64,000 nt of DNA from Halomonas fontilapidosi (lineage in GTDB: Bacteria; Pseudomonadota; Gammaproteobacteria; Pseudomonadales; Halomonadaceae), in NCBI RefSeq assembly GCF_014192285.1, contig NZ_JACHXQ010000004.1:1-64000 (forward strand), read 5' to 3'. A program made the translations under genes and the position numbers. The notes beneath the pieces were generated by a model, which did not search any database, was not told the DNA's origin, and saw only the letters and a program-made list of their open reading frames with translations. Positions 17,794 through 26,522 of the stretch are shown piece by piece (within the stretch, counting starts at the first letter, position 1; each line of letters opens with the position of its first letter).

Positions 17794-18160
17794 CGTCGCG
17801 GCACCCGGCATGACGAGCGCTTGAGCGCAGGATCGCCGCTCTCCGCCGGGAGCGGCGATCCTCAGCACAACTGCCACGATCCGGGCCGGCATCACCCCGT
17901 TTTCCTGCAGTGCTGAGCCTCGATCAGCTGCTGGTGGCCAGTACCATGCCTGTCAGCGACACCCCTCTCCCTAAGCGCGACAGCATTGTCGTCATCATCT
18001 GGCGTCCTAGCGGTTGTTGGGTAATTGTGACATGCCAGATCACGACGCCTTGCGGTACCTTTCGAGACAGACTTGCCTGATCACGACAGCTAAACCCCAG
18101 CGGGCGTCCTGATACCGACATAACAACAACCTGTGTAAGACCCCGTAAAGGAGTCCCCCC
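17794..18160. promoter_or_regulatory. Intergenic region before gbdR-like gene: hairpin and direct repeats
   Basis: A 12-bp perfect inverted repeat GGATCGCCGCTC/GAGCGGCGATCC (17830-17861) without a T run probably ends or attenuates the upstream transcript. Further on, TGCCAGATCACGAC (18033-18046) and TGCCTGATCACGAC (18074-18087) are direct repeats 41 bp apart, differing at one base. A related sequence in inverted orientation lies at about 17988-18003. They sit 75-130 bp before the regulator's ATG and are candidate autoregulatory sites. Confidence 0.45.
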
Positions 18161-19300
18161 ATGACGACCCCTTCCCAGGCGCCGAAAAAGTCAGCGGCCC
18201 CCCAGGCCATCGGCTTCCTGCTGCTGGAAAACTTCACCCTCTTCTCGCTGGCCTCGGCCATCGAACCGCTGCGCATGGCCAACCAGTTGGCCGGGCGGGA
18301 GCTCTATCGCTGGTTCACTTTGAGCCTCGACGGCGAGCCGATCTCTGCCAGCGATGGCCTCAAGGTCACGCCGGATACGGCGATCACCGTGCCGCTGGCG
18401 CTGGACATGGTGGTGGTCTGCGGCGGGGTGGGGCCGGCGCGCGCGGTGCAGCGCGAGCATGTCGCCTGGCTGCAAGGCCAGGCACGCCTGTCGCGTCGGC
18501 TGGGCGGTATCTGCACCGGCAGCTGGGCGCTGGCCAAGGCGGGGTTGCTGGATGGCTACGAGGCGAGTGTTCACTGGGAGTGCCTGGCCGCCATGCAGGA
18601 GTCCTTCCCCCGCGCCCTGCTGACCACCCGGCTGTTCTCCATCGACCGTGAAAGGGCCACCGCCTCGGGAGGGACCGCGCCCCTCGACATGATGCTCACC
18701 CTGATCGGACGCGACCATGGCCGCGAGCTCGCGGCGGGCATTTCCGAGATGTTCATCTGTGATCGCGTGCGCGGCGAGCAGGACCAGCAGCGCGTGCCGC
18801 TCAAGCATATCCTCGGTACGACCCAGCCCAAGCTGCTGGAGATCGTGGCCCTCATGGAGGCCAACCTGGAGGAGCCCATCGGGCTCGAGGAACTGGCGGC
18901 CTATGTCGATGTGTCGCGCCGTCAGCTGGAACGGCTCTTCCAGCGATATTTGCTCTGCTCGCCGTCGCGCTACTACCTCAAGCTGCGGCTGACACGCGCC
19001 CGACAGCTGCTCAAGCAGACCTCGATCTCGATCATCGAGGTGGCCTCTGCCTGCGGCTTCGTCTCCACCCCGCACTTCTCGAAGTGCTACCGCGAGTTCT
19101 TCGGCCAGCCACCACGGGACGAGCGACTGGGCGCAAGCGCGATCCGGTTGCCGGTGCCGCGGGCCTGTGACGAGGTGGGCGCCAATCTGGAGCTGCTGAC
19201 CTTCGAGGCCTATCCGGTCGAGCCCGTCTCCGCGGCCATGATGGCTCTCGACCAGGCGCGTGGCGAGCCGACCTACGCCAGCGTCCTGCTGCACTCCTGA
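18161..19300 (+). CDS. gbdR: GbdR-like AraC/GlxA-family regulator of glycine betaine catabolism
   Basis: A 379-aa transcription factor. The N-terminal DJ-1/PfpI-like domain (AIGFLLLENFTLFSLASAIEP, GICTGSWALAKAGLLDG, SVHWE) binds the effector. The C-terminal AraC domain has two helix-turn-helices (LEELAAYVDVSRRQLERLF and IIEVASACGFVSTPHFSKCYREFFG). The opening resembles Pseudomonas GbdR, which activates gbc, dgc and sox genes in response to glycine betaine or dimethylglycine. Its position right before the dgc operon supports this. AAAGGAG lies before the ATG and a strong terminator follows. Other GlxA-type members (CdhR for carnitine, ArgR) are the main alternatives. Confidence 0.85.
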   Translation: MTTPSQAPKKSAAPQAIGFLLLENFTLFSLASAIEPLRMANQLAGRELYRWFTLSLDGEPISASDGLKVTPDTAITVPLALDMVVVCGGVGPARAVQREHVAWLQGQARLSRRLGGICTGSWALAKAGLLDGYEASVHWECLAAMQESFPRALLTTRLFSIDRERATASGGTAPLDMMLTLIGRDHGRELAAGISEMFICDRVRGEQDQQRVPLKHILGTTQPKLLEIVALMEANLEEPIGLEELAAYVDVSRRQLERLFQRYLLCSPSRYYLKLRLTRARQLLKQTSISIIEVASACGFVSTPHFSKCYREFFGQPPRDERLGASAIRLPVPRACDEVGANLELLTFEAYPVEPVSAAMMALDQARGEPTYASVLLHS

Positions 19301-19336
19301 CCCTTGCCTTACCGATACTTCCTGCCGACCTGATCA

Positions 19337-19370
19337 GCATGCCGGCCCCTTCCGGGGCCGGCATGCTTTT
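19337..19370 (+). terminator. Terminator after the gbdR-like gene
   Basis: A 13-bp perfect stem (GCATGCCGGCCCC/GGGGCCGGCATGC) with a TTCC loop is followed by TTTTG. It separates the regulator from the dgc operon. Confidence 0.9.
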
Positions 19371-19377
19371 GTGGCCC

Positions 19378-19391
19378 GTCGTGGCCACGAC
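19378..19391. promoter_or_regulatory. Perfect 14-bp palindrome upstream of the dgc operon
   Basis: GTCGTGGCCACGAC is its own reverse complement and lies 105 bp before the first gene of the dgc operon. Its CACGAC half recurs in the direct repeats before gbdR, and GGCCGCGAC in the gbcA-gbcB gap is similar. It is a candidate activator site, unproven. Confidence 0.35.
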
Positions 19392-19495
19392 AGACATGAC
19401 GTTTTTGGAATTCTCGTCGTCGCTTCCAGGCGCCGAGCCGGGGTGGGCCAGCGCTATGCTGCCGTCGAGTCGAACACACCCCCGGAGCGGCAACC

Positions 19496-20473
19496 ATGAC
19501 CCCAAGAGAGCTGCACGACGACGCCATCGTCATCGATGGCCTGATCATCGCCAAGTGGAACCGCGAGTTGTTCGAGGACATGCGGCGCGGTGGCCTGACG
19601 GCGGCCAACTGCACGGTGTCCGTCTGGGAAGGGTTCCAGGCCACCGTCGACAATATCGTCAGGTCCAATCAGCTGATGGCCGAGTGCAGCGACCTGGTGC
19701 GCCCGGTGCGTACCACCGCCGACATCACTCGGGCCAAGGAAGAGGGCAAGACCGGCATCCTCTACGGGTTCCAGAACGCCCATGCCTTCGAGGACCAGAT
19801 CGGCTATGTCGAGGTCTTCAAGCAGCTCGGCGTGGGGATCGTGCAGATGTGCTACAACACCCAGAACCTGGTCGGCACCGGCTGCTATGAGCGCGACGGT
19901 GGGCTTTCCGGTTTCGGTCGCGAGATCGTTGCCGAGATGAATCGCGTCGGCATCATGTGTGACCTCTCCCACGTCGGCGAGACCACCTCCCGGGAGGTCA
20001 TCGAGACCTCTGAGAAGCCGGTTTGTTACTCCCACTGCCTGCCCTCCGGCCTCAAGGAACACCCGCGCAACAAGTCCGACGCCGAGCTCAAGTTCATCGC
20101 CGACCGCGGCGGCTTCGTCGGCGTGACCATGTTCACTCCCTTCCTGCGCGCCGGCATCGACGCCACCGTTGACGACTACGTCGAGGCCATCGAGTACGTG
20201 ATGAACATCGTCGGTGAAGACGCCATCGGCATCGGCACCGACTTCACCCAGGGGCATGGCCAGGACTTCTTCGAGTGGCTCACCCACGACAAGGGCTACG
20301 CCCGTCGGCTGACCCGCTTCGGCAAGATCATCAATCCCGAGGGCATCCGCACCATCGGCGAGTTTCCCAACCTCACCGAGGCGCTGCTGCGTCGCGGCTT
20401 TAGCGAATCCCAGGTGCGCAAGATCATGGGCGACAACTGGGTACGCGTCCTCCGCGATGTGTGGGGCGTCTGA
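19496..20473 (+). CDS. M19 (renal dipeptidase-like) amidohydrolase of the dgc operon, non-canonical metal site
   Basis: A 325-aa protein of the membrane-dipeptidase fold, first gene of the dgc operon, as in Pseudomonas clusters where a 'dipeptidase' precedes dgcAB. It keeps the later metal ligands (CDLSHVG and CYSHCLPSG His residues; Asp in GIGTDFTQG) and the C-terminal FPNLTEALLRRGFSESQVRKI helices of M19. However, the His-x-Asp of the usual DGHND motif is replaced (DGLII, residues 14-18), and the bridging Glu of the EGGH segment is Gln (FQNAH). A normal dinuclear zinc site is therefore not possible, and plain dipeptidase activity is doubtful. I infer an accessory role in methylated-glycine metabolism. 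A paralogue with the same changes is at 32018. Confidence 0.8.
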   Translation: MTPRELHDDAIVIDGLIIAKWNRELFEDMRRGGLTAANCTVSVWEGFQATVDNIVRSNQLMAECSDLVRPVRTTADITRAKEEGKTGILYGFQNAHAFEDQIGYVEVFKQLGVGIVQMCYNTQNLVGTGCYERDGGLSGFGREIVAEMNRVGIMCDLSHVGETTSREVIETSEKPVCYSHCLPSGLKEHPRNKSDAELKFIADRGGFVGVTMFTPFLRAGIDATVDDYVEAIEYVMNIVGEDAIGIGTDFTQGHGQDFFEWLTHDKGYARRLTRFGKIINPEGIRTIGEFPNLTEALLRRGFSESQVRKIMGDNWVRVLRDVWGV

Positions 20474-20526
20474 CGGCGCGCAGTCCGCAGCCCAATAACA
20501 ATCAGCAAGCTTCGAGGAATACGACC

Positions 20527-21072
20527 GTGACGCAGATGGCCCCTGAACTGCCCATCGAGGTGGATGCCGATACCGGCGTCTGGACCACCGACGCCCTGCC
20601 GATGCTCTACGTGCCCCGGCACTTCTTCATCAACAACCACGTGGCCGTGGAAGAGGCGCTGGGCGCCGAGCAGTACGCCGAGATTCTCTATCACGCCGGC
20701 TACAAGAGCGCCTGGCACTGGTGCGAGAAGGAGGCCGAGTGCCATGGCCTCGAGGGGGTGGACGTCTTCGAGCACTACATGAAGCGTCTCTCGCAGCGCG
20801 GCTGGGGCCACTTCATCACCGAAGCCATCGATCTTGACGCCGGCACCTGCACCGTGCGCCTCGAGCACAGCGCCTTCGTCTATCAGCTGGGCCAGGTGGG
20901 ACGGAAGGTCGAGTACATGTTCACCGGCTGGTTCGCCGGCGCCATGGACCAGATTCTCGCCGCGCGCGGCAGCTCGCTGCGTACCGTCGCCGAGCAGACC
21001 CAGAGTGCGGCCGAGCACGGCTGCGATGTGGGCCGCTTCATTACCCGTCCGCTCGATACCCCCCGCGGCTGA
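20527..21072 (+). CDS. DUF5943 (V4R-like) protein of the dgc operon
   Basis: A 181-aa protein that accompanies dgcA in betaine-degrading bacteria; its role is unknown. I see a small-molecule-binding V4R-like fold: YVPRHFFINNHVAVEEALG, YAEILYHAGYKSAWHWCEKEA, RLSQRGWGHFITEAIDLDAG, VGRKVEYMFTGWFAGAMDQIL. Cys and His residues are scattered rather than in a clear metal motif. I start at GTG 20527 (MTQMAPELPIEV), seven bases after GAGG; an upstream ATG overlaps the previous gene and gives an unlikely N-terminus. The gap to dgcA is only 12 bp, so it is co-transcribed. Confidence 0.75.
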   Translation: MTQMAPELPIEVDADTGVWTTDALPMLYVPRHFFINNHVAVEEALGAEQYAEILYHAGYKSAWHWCEKEAECHGLEGVDVFEHYMKRLSQRGWGHFITEAIDLDAGTCTVRLEHSAFVYQLGQVGRKVEYMFTGWFAGAMDQILAARGSSLRTVAEQTQSAAEHGCDVGRFITRPLDTPRG

Positions 21073-21084
21073 GGAGTCACCACC

Positions 21085-23157
21085 ATGGCATTCGATGCGA
21101 TCTTTCAGCCGATCGAGATCGGCAATCTCACCATCCGCAACCGGGTGGTCAGCACCGCCCACGCCGAGGTGCACGCCACTGACGGGGGCATGACCACCGA
21201 GCGCTACGTCAGGTATTACGAGGAGAAGGCCAAGGGCGGCTGCGGTCTGTGTATCTGCGGCGGCTCCTCGGTGGTCTCCATCGACAGCCCTCAGGGCTGG
21301 TGGAGCTCGGTGAGCCTCGCCACCGACCGGATCATCCCGCATTTCCAGAATCTGGCGGATGCCGTCCACAAGCATGGCGGCAAGATCATGATCCAGATTA
21401 CCCACATGGGGCGCCGCTCCCGCTGGGACGGTTTCAACTGGACGACCCTGCTGTCGCCTTCGGGTATCCGCGAACCGGTGCACCGCTCCACCTGCAAGAC
21501 CATCGAGGAGGAGGAGATCTGGCGCATCATCGGCGATTTCGCCCAGGCCGCGCGCCGTGCCAAGGAAGGCGGCCTCGACGGCGTCGAGCTCTCCGCCGTG
21601 CACCAGCACCTGATCGACCAGTTCTGGAGTCCGCGCGTCAACAAGCGCGAGGACCAGTGGGGCGGCAGCTTCGAGAACCGCATGCGCTTCGGCATGGAGG
21701 TGCTCAAGGCGGTGCGTGCCGAGGTCGGCGACGACTTCGTGGTGGGCATGCGCATCTGCGGGGATGAGTTCCACCCGGACGGCCTCTCTCATGACGACAT
21801 GAAGCAGATCGCCGCCTATTACGATGCCACCGGCCAGGTCGACTTCTTCGGCGTGGTCGGTTCGGGCTGCGATACCCACAATTCGCTGGCCAATGTCATT
21901 CCCAACATGTCTTATCCGCCGGAGCCCTTCCTGCACCTGGCCGCGGGCATCAAGGAAGTGGTCAGCGTGCCGGTTATCCACGCCCAGAACATCAAGGATC
22001 CCAACCAGGCGCAACGCATCCTGGAAGGCGGGTATGTGGATCTGGTGGGCATGACCCGGGCGCATATCGCCGACCCCCACCTGATCGCCAAGATCAAAAT
22101 GGGTCAGGTCGACCAGATCAAGCAGTGCGTGGGCGCCAACTACTGCATCGACCGCCAGTATCAGGGCCTGGATGTGCTGTGCATTCAGAACGCCGCGACG
22201 TCGCGCGAGTACCTGGGGCTGCCGCATATCATCGAGAAGGCGGAAGGGGCCAGGCGCAAGGTCGTGGTGGTAGGCGGTGGCCCCGGCGGCATGGAGTCGG
22301 CTCGCGTCGCCGCCGAGCGCGGTCACGATGTCACGCTGTTCGAGGCCGCGGAGCAGCTCGGAGGACAGATCACCATCGCCGCCCAGGCGCCGCAGCGCGA
22401 CCAGATCGCCGGCATCACCCGTTGGTATCAGCTGGAACTGGCGCGCCTCGGCGTCGACCTGCGCCTGGGCACTCGCGCCGACGAGGCGACTCTGCTCGAT
22501 CTGCGTCCCGATATCGTGGTGCTGGCCACCGGCGGTCAACCGTTCCTCAGCCAGGTCCCGGAATGGGGCTATGCGGAGAATGGCGAGGAGAGCCTGGTGG
22601 TCAGCACCTGGGACATCCTCTCGGGCAAGGTGGCGCCGGGCAAGAACGTGCTGATCTACGACGCCATCTGCGAGTTCTCCGGTGTCTCGGCCGCCGACTA
22701 CCTGGCCGACAAGGGCGCCAAGGTGGAGATCGTCACCGACGACATCAAGCCCGGTGCGGCGGTGGGTGGCACCACCTTCCCCACCTACTACCGCAGTCTC
22801 TACGAGAAGGAGGTGATCATGACCTCCGACCTCGCGCTTCATAAGGTCTACCGCGAAGGCGACGGCCTGGTGGCGGTGCTCGAGAACGAGTACACCGGTG
22901 CTCTGGAGGAGCGGGTGGTCGACCAGGTCGTGGTAGAGAATGGCGTGCGTCCCGACGAGGCCCTCTACTACGCCCTCAAGGCACAGTCTCGCAACAAGGG
23001 GCAGGTGGATCTGGAGGCGCTCTACGCCATCCAGCCTCAGCCCTGCCTGAGCGAAGAAGGTGACGGCTTCCTGCTGTTCCGACTGGGCGACTGCACGGCG
23101 CCGCGCAATACCCATGCGGCTATCTATGACGCCCTGCGGATCTGCAAGGACTTTTAA
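21085..23157 (+). CDS. dgcA: Dimethylglycine dehydrogenase subunit DgcA (OYE-type flavoprotein)
   Basis: A 690-aa flavoprotein that demethylates dimethylglycine to sarcosine, working with DgcB and the operon's ETF. The N-terminal half is an old-yellow-enzyme/trimethylamine-dehydrogenase barrel (FDAIFQPIEIGNLTIRNR, VQHT-type segment QITHMGRRSRWDGFNW, VELSAVHQHLIDQFWSPRVN). A Cys-rich segment for an iron-sulphur cluster follows (QCVGANYC, LCIQNAA). The C-terminal half has a dinucleotide fold (VVVVGGGPGGMESARVAAERG, LATGGQPF). Operon order and sequence match Pseudomonas dgcA, so I prefer dimethylglycine over trimethylamine or 2,4-dienoyl-CoA substrates. Between this gene and dgcB lies a long inverted repeat. 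Confidence 0.88.
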   Translation: MAFDAIFQPIEIGNLTIRNRVVSTAHAEVHATDGGMTTERYVRYYEEKAKGGCGLCICGGSSVVSIDSPQGWWSSVSLATDRIIPHFQNLADAVHKHGGKIMIQITHMGRRSRWDGFNWTTLLSPSGIREPVHRSTCKTIEEEEIWRIIGDFAQAARRAKEGGLDGVELSAVHQHLIDQFWSPRVNKREDQWGGSFENRMRFGMEVLKAVRAEVGDDFVVGMRICGDEFHPDGLSHDDMKQIAAYYDATGQVDFFGVVGSGCDTHNSLANVIPNMSYPPEPFLHLAAGIKEVVSVPVIHAQNIKDPNQAQRILEGGYVDLVGMTRAHIADPHLIAKIKMGQVDQIKQCVGANYCIDRQYQGLDVLCIQNAATSREYLGLPHIIEKAEGARRKVVVVGGGPGGMESARVAAERGHDVTLFEAAEQLGGQITIAAQAPQRDQIAGITRWYQLELARLGVDLRLGTRADEATLLDLRPDIVVLATGGQPFLSQVPEWGYAENGEESLVVSTWDILSGKVAPGKNVLIYDAICEFSGVSAADYLADKGAKVEIVTDDIKPGAAVGGTTFPTYYRSLYEKEVIMTSDLALHKVYREGDGLVAVLENEYTGALEERVVDQVVVENGVRPDEALYYALKAQSRNKGQVDLEALYAIQPQPCLSEEGDGFLLFRLGDCTAPRNTHAAIYDALRICKDF

Positions 23158-23161
23158 CCCC

Positions 23162-23231
23162 AGCCGTAAGCTGTAAGCCGGAAGCGGTAAGTGGAGGATA
23201 ACTTACCGCTTACCGCTTAAGACTTACGGCT
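23162..23231. repeat. Long inverted repeat of heptad units between dgcA and dgcB
   Basis: The outer arms AGCCGTAAG/CTTACGGCT (23162-23170, 23223-23231) and inner arms AGCGGTAAGT/ACTTACCGCT (23183-23192, 23201-23210) pair around GGAGGATA, with a partly paired middle. Each arm consists of about four 7-bp units of the type CCGTAAG. In RNA this would be a strong hairpin ending 20 bp before dgcB's start codon. Confidence 0.75.
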
Positions 23232-23250
23232 CCTCACCGAGGAAGCCGAG

Positions 23251-25227
23251 ATGCTCGAGACCCTCCTGCCGATATTGATCTTCGCCGCTCTGGGCGTGGC
23301 GGTGGTCGGCGCCTGGCGGCGTGTTCGCCTGTGGCGCCAGGGGCGGCCCTCTGCCGTGCCGCTGCTCAAGGGGCTGGCGGCCTTGCCGCGCCGCTACCTG
23401 GTGGATCTGCACCATGTGGTGGGGCGCGACAAGGTCATCTCCAACACGCATGTGGCCACCGCCGGCGGCTTCGTGGCCGCCGCCGTGCTGATGATCCTGG
23501 TGCATGGCCTGGACCTGGGCGCTTCAGAAGGATGGGGGGGCGTGCTGGGTTGGCTGCTGCTGGCAGCGAGCGCCTGCATGTTCATGGGCAGCCTGTTCGT
23601 GGCCCGTCGCCGTCGCCATCCGCCTGCTCGGCTCTCCAAGGGCCCCTGGATGCGCCTGCCGAAGAGCCTGATGGCCTTCTCCCTGGGCGTCTTTCTGGTC
23701 ACGCTGCCGACGGTGGGCATTCTGCCCGCCGGCTTCGGCAGTTGGGTCCTGGCTCTCGCACTGGCTGCCGTGGTGGGTTGGGGCCTGGCCGAGATGGTGG
23801 TCGGCATGACCTGGGGCGGGCCCATGAAGCATGCCTTTGCCGGCGCGCTGCATCTGGCCTTCCACCGTCGCGCCGAGCGCTTCGGTGAGGGTAACCGTTC
23901 CACCGGCCTCAAGGCACTGGACCTGGAGAACGAGGCGGCCTCGCTGGGCGTCGAGACGCCTGCCGATTTCACCTGGAATCAGCTGCTCGGCTTCGACGCC
24001 TGCGTGCAGTGCGGTCGCTGCGAAGCGGTATGCCCGGCCTTCGCCGCCGGTCAGCCGCTCAACCCCAAGAAGCTGATCCAGGACATGGTGGTGGGCCTCG
24101 CCGGCGGCAGCGATGCCGGCTATGCCGGTTCCCCGTACCCCGGCAAGCCGGTGGGCGAACACCATGGCTCTCCCCATGGCCCGATCGTGGGCCGCGGCGG
24201 CAAGGCGCTGGTGGATGCCGAGACACTTTGGTCCTGCACCACCTGCCGCGCCTGCGTGGAGGAGTGCCCGATGATGATCGAGCATGTGGATGCCATCGTC
24301 GACATGCGCCGTTTCCTGACGCTTGAGCGCGGCGAGACCCCTAACAAGGCACCCGAGGTGCTCGACAACCTGATTGCCACCGACAATCCTGGTGGTTTCG
24401 CCCCCGGCGCTCGCATGCACTGGGCCGCCGACCTCAATCTGCCGCTGATGGCCGACCTGCAACAGGTCGATGTCCTGCTGTGGCTCGGCGATGGCGCCTT
24501 CGACATGCGCAACCAGCGCACGCTGCGTGCGCTGGTCAAGGTGCTGCGTGCGGCAAAGGTCGATTTCGCGGTGCTCGGCAACGAGGAGAGGGACAGCGGC
24601 GATGTGGCCAGGCGACTGGGCGACGAGGCGACCTTCCAGTCCCTGGCCAGGCGCAATATCGCGACCCTGGCCAAGTACCACTTCCAGCACATCCTGACCT
24701 GCGATCCGCACAGTTTCCATGTGCTGGGCAACGAGTACGGTGAGCTCGGTGGCGATTACCGCGTCTATCACCACAGCACCTATATCGCCGAGCTCCATGA
24801 TGCCGGTCGGCTGACCTTCGCGCCCTGGAAAGGGGGCAGCGTCACCTATCACGATCCCTGTTATCTGGGACGCTACAACGGCGAATACGAGGCGCCACGC
24901 CGCGTCCTCGAGGCACTGGGCATCACACTCAACGAGATGCAACGCTCCGGCTTCCGCTCGCGCTGCTGCGGCGGCGGGGGCGGCGCGCCGATCACCGATA
25001 TTCCCGGTGAACGGCGGATTCCCGATATGCGCATGAACGACGTCAAGGAGAGCGGCGCCGGGCTGGTGGCGGTGGGCTGTCCCCAGTGCACGGCCATGCT
25101 GGAAGGCGTCGTCGATGCCAGCGCCGAGGTGCGCGATATCGCCGAGCTGGTGGCCGACGCCCTGGTGGCAGCGCCCAGCGAAGAAACCGCAGCACGACAT
25201 CGGCCTCGAGCCGTAGAGGTAGCGTGA
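23251..25227 (+). CDS. dgcB: DgcB: membrane-associated Fe-S/CCG-domain subunit of dimethylglycine dehydrogenase
   Basis: A 658-aa protein that carries electrons from dimethylglycine oxidation. Membrane helices occupy the first 200 residues (LLPILIFAALGVAVVGAW, FVAAAVLMILVHGL, WLLLAASACMFMGSLFVA, LMAFSLGVFLVTLPTVGIL, WVLALALAAVVGWGLAEMVV). Two ferredoxin-type motifs follow (CVQCGRCEAVCP and CTTCRACVEECP), then two CCG-type metal motifs (YHDPCYLGRYNG with RSRCCGGGGGAP, and VGCPQCTAML). This is the heterodisulphide-reductase/GlpC-like arrangement of DgcB. Its last codon overlaps etfA (TGATG), so translation is coupled. ETF partners encoded directly downstream suggest electrons pass to a quinone pool. 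Confidence 0.88.
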   Translation: MLETLLPILIFAALGVAVVGAWRRVRLWRQGRPSAVPLLKGLAALPRRYLVDLHHVVGRDKVISNTHVATAGGFVAAAVLMILVHGLDLGASEGWGGVLGWLLLAASACMFMGSLFVARRRRHPPARLSKGPWMRLPKSLMAFSLGVFLVTLPTVGILPAGFGSWVLALALAAVVGWGLAEMVVGMTWGGPMKHAFAGALHLAFHRRAERFGEGNRSTGLKALDLENEAASLGVETPADFTWNQLLGFDACVQCGRCEAVCPAFAAGQPLNPKKLIQDMVVGLAGGSDAGYAGSPYPGKPVGEHHGSPHGPIVGRGGKALVDAETLWSCTTCRACVEECPMMIEHVDAIVDMRRFLTLERGETPNKAPEVLDNLIATDNPGGFAPGARMHWAADLNLPLMADLQQVDVLLWLGDGAFDMRNQRTLRALVKVLRAAKVDFAVLGNEERDSGDVARRLGDEATFQSLARRNIATLAKYHFQHILTCDPHSFHVLGNEYGELGGDYRVYHHSTYIAELHDAGRLTFAPWKGGSVTYHDPCYLGRYNGEYEAPRRVLEALGITLNEMQRSGFRSRCCGGGGGAPITDIPGERRIPDMRMNDVKESGAGLVAVGCPQCTAMLEGVVDASAEVRDIAELVADALVAAPSEETAARHRPRAVEVA

Positions 25228-26522
25228 TGACCAAGATGTTGCGTCGTGACCCGCGTCGCGAGTGGATCGCCCGTAATCGCCTGCACCCCGAGCACGCCAG
25301 TGTGCTCCGCGAGCAGGGCGAGGGTGCCGTCAGTGAGTGGCTGGGTCCCAGCGGAGTGATACGCAAGAACCCCCGCGCGATCGGTTTTATCGGCCCCAGT
25401 GGCATCAAGCGCATCGACCGTAGCGGTGCTCAGCAGGGCGGTCAGGCCACGGGTTCTAGCCACCAGGCAGCCCAGGATAGCCGCCGCACCGTCACCATCG
25501 AGGCTCCGGCCTTTCTGGTGGCGGTGGTGCCCGAGCTGACCGGCGGCCGCCTCTCCGGCCATGACAAGGACCTGCTGGGCCTGGCGCGGCGCCTGGCCGA
25601 TGCCGACCCCGAGCGCCCCGGTGCCGTGCTGGCCGTGATATTTGGGCAGCACAAGGGCGAGGGGGGCGGCGAGCTTAAGGAGCAGGCCTTCGGCGAGGCG
25701 GGCATCGACCGTCTGCTGCACCTGGAAGATGACGCCTATGTCGGCTTTGCCCCCGAAGCACGCCTGGCCGCGCTCTCCACGGTGGAGCGCGAGTTGGCGC
25801 CGCGTCACTGGCTGCTTCCCGACTCGCCGCTGGGCGGTGCCGATCTGGGGCGGCGCCTGGCGTTGCGCCTTGGGGAGCGCCCCGCCACCGGGGTCTGGCA
25901 GATCGAGAGCGACACTGAGGCGCTCTCGGGATGGCGCTGCACGGCGCGTGGCGCGGCGGAGAGCCTGGATATCCAGCGCCAGCTGCCGCGCGTCGCCCTG
26001 GCGCTCGCCGAGTGCGCCGAGCCAGTGGACGAGACGCGCCACGCGGCTGAGCCGCTGAGCCTGACGACCGCGGTCCCCCGTGCCCTGTCGCGCATCGAGG
26101 ACCTGGGCCAGGTGGCGGTGGACCCCGCCGGCGTGGCCCTGGCCGAGGCGGAGTTCATCCTCTCGGGGGGCAATGGCGTCAAGGATTGGGACGGCTTCCA
26201 TCATGCCGCCAAGGTGCTCGGGGCGACCGAAGGCGCCTCACGCGTGGCGGTGGATGACGGTTACATGGCTCGCGACCGCCAGGTGGGGGCGACCGGCACC
26301 TGGGTCACGGCGCGGGTCTATCTGGCGGTGGGTATCTCGGGAGCCATCCAGCACCTGCAGGGCATTCAGAGCTGCGACAAGGTGGTGGCCATCAACATGG
26401 ATCCCGGCTGCGACATGATCAAGCGCGCCGACCTCGCGGTGATCGGCGAGGCCGCCGAGATCCTCGCCGCCCTGGTCGCCAAGGTGGAGCAGCAGCGAGG
26501 AGGGCAACGCGATGCAGCCTGA
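25227..26522 (+). CDS. etfA: Electron transfer flavoprotein alpha subunit of the dgc operon
   Basis: A 431-aa ETF-alpha. The C-terminal FAD domain shows VAVDDGYMARDRQVGATG, VYLAVGISGAIQHLQGIQ, IVAINMDP-type (VVAINMDPGCDMIKRADL) and the closing AEILAALVAKV helix. It is about 100 residues longer than housekeeping ETF-alpha because of an N-terminal extension rich in Arg and Asn (MTKMLRRDPRREWIARNRLHP) that is typical of the dgc-linked form. The start overlaps the dgcB stop by one base. The partner EtfB overlaps its end by 11 nt. It presumably serves dimethylglycine and possibly sarcosine oxidation rather than fatty acid oxidation. Confidence 0.87.
   Translation: MTKMLRRDPRREWIARNRLHPEHASVLREQGEGAVSEWLGPSGVIRKNPRAIGFIGPSGIKRIDRSGAQQGGQATGSSHQAAQDSRRTVTIEAPAFLVAVVPELTGGRLSGHDKDLLGLARRLADADPERPGAVLAVIFGQHKGEGGGELKEQAFGEAGIDRLLHLEDDAYVGFAPEARLAALSTVERELAPRHWLLPDSPLGGADLGRRLALRLGERPATGVWQIESDTEALSGWRCTARGAAESLDIQRQLPRVALALAECAEPVDETRHAAEPLSLTTAVPRALSRIEDLGQVAVDPAGVALAEAEFILSGGNGVKDWDGFHHAAKVLGATEGASRVAVDDGYMARDRQVGATGTWVTARVYLAVGISGAIQHLQGIQSCDKVVAINMDPGCDMIKRADLAVIGEAAEILAALVAKVEQQRGGQRDAA

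Noticed and set aside
20296-23115. A 939-codon open frame on the minus strand
   Set aside because: It lies wholly antisense to the clear dgc operon genes (M19-like end, DUF5943, dgcA). Its composition is of the kind produced by high-GC antisense reading (His/Val/Asp-rich) with no family pattern.
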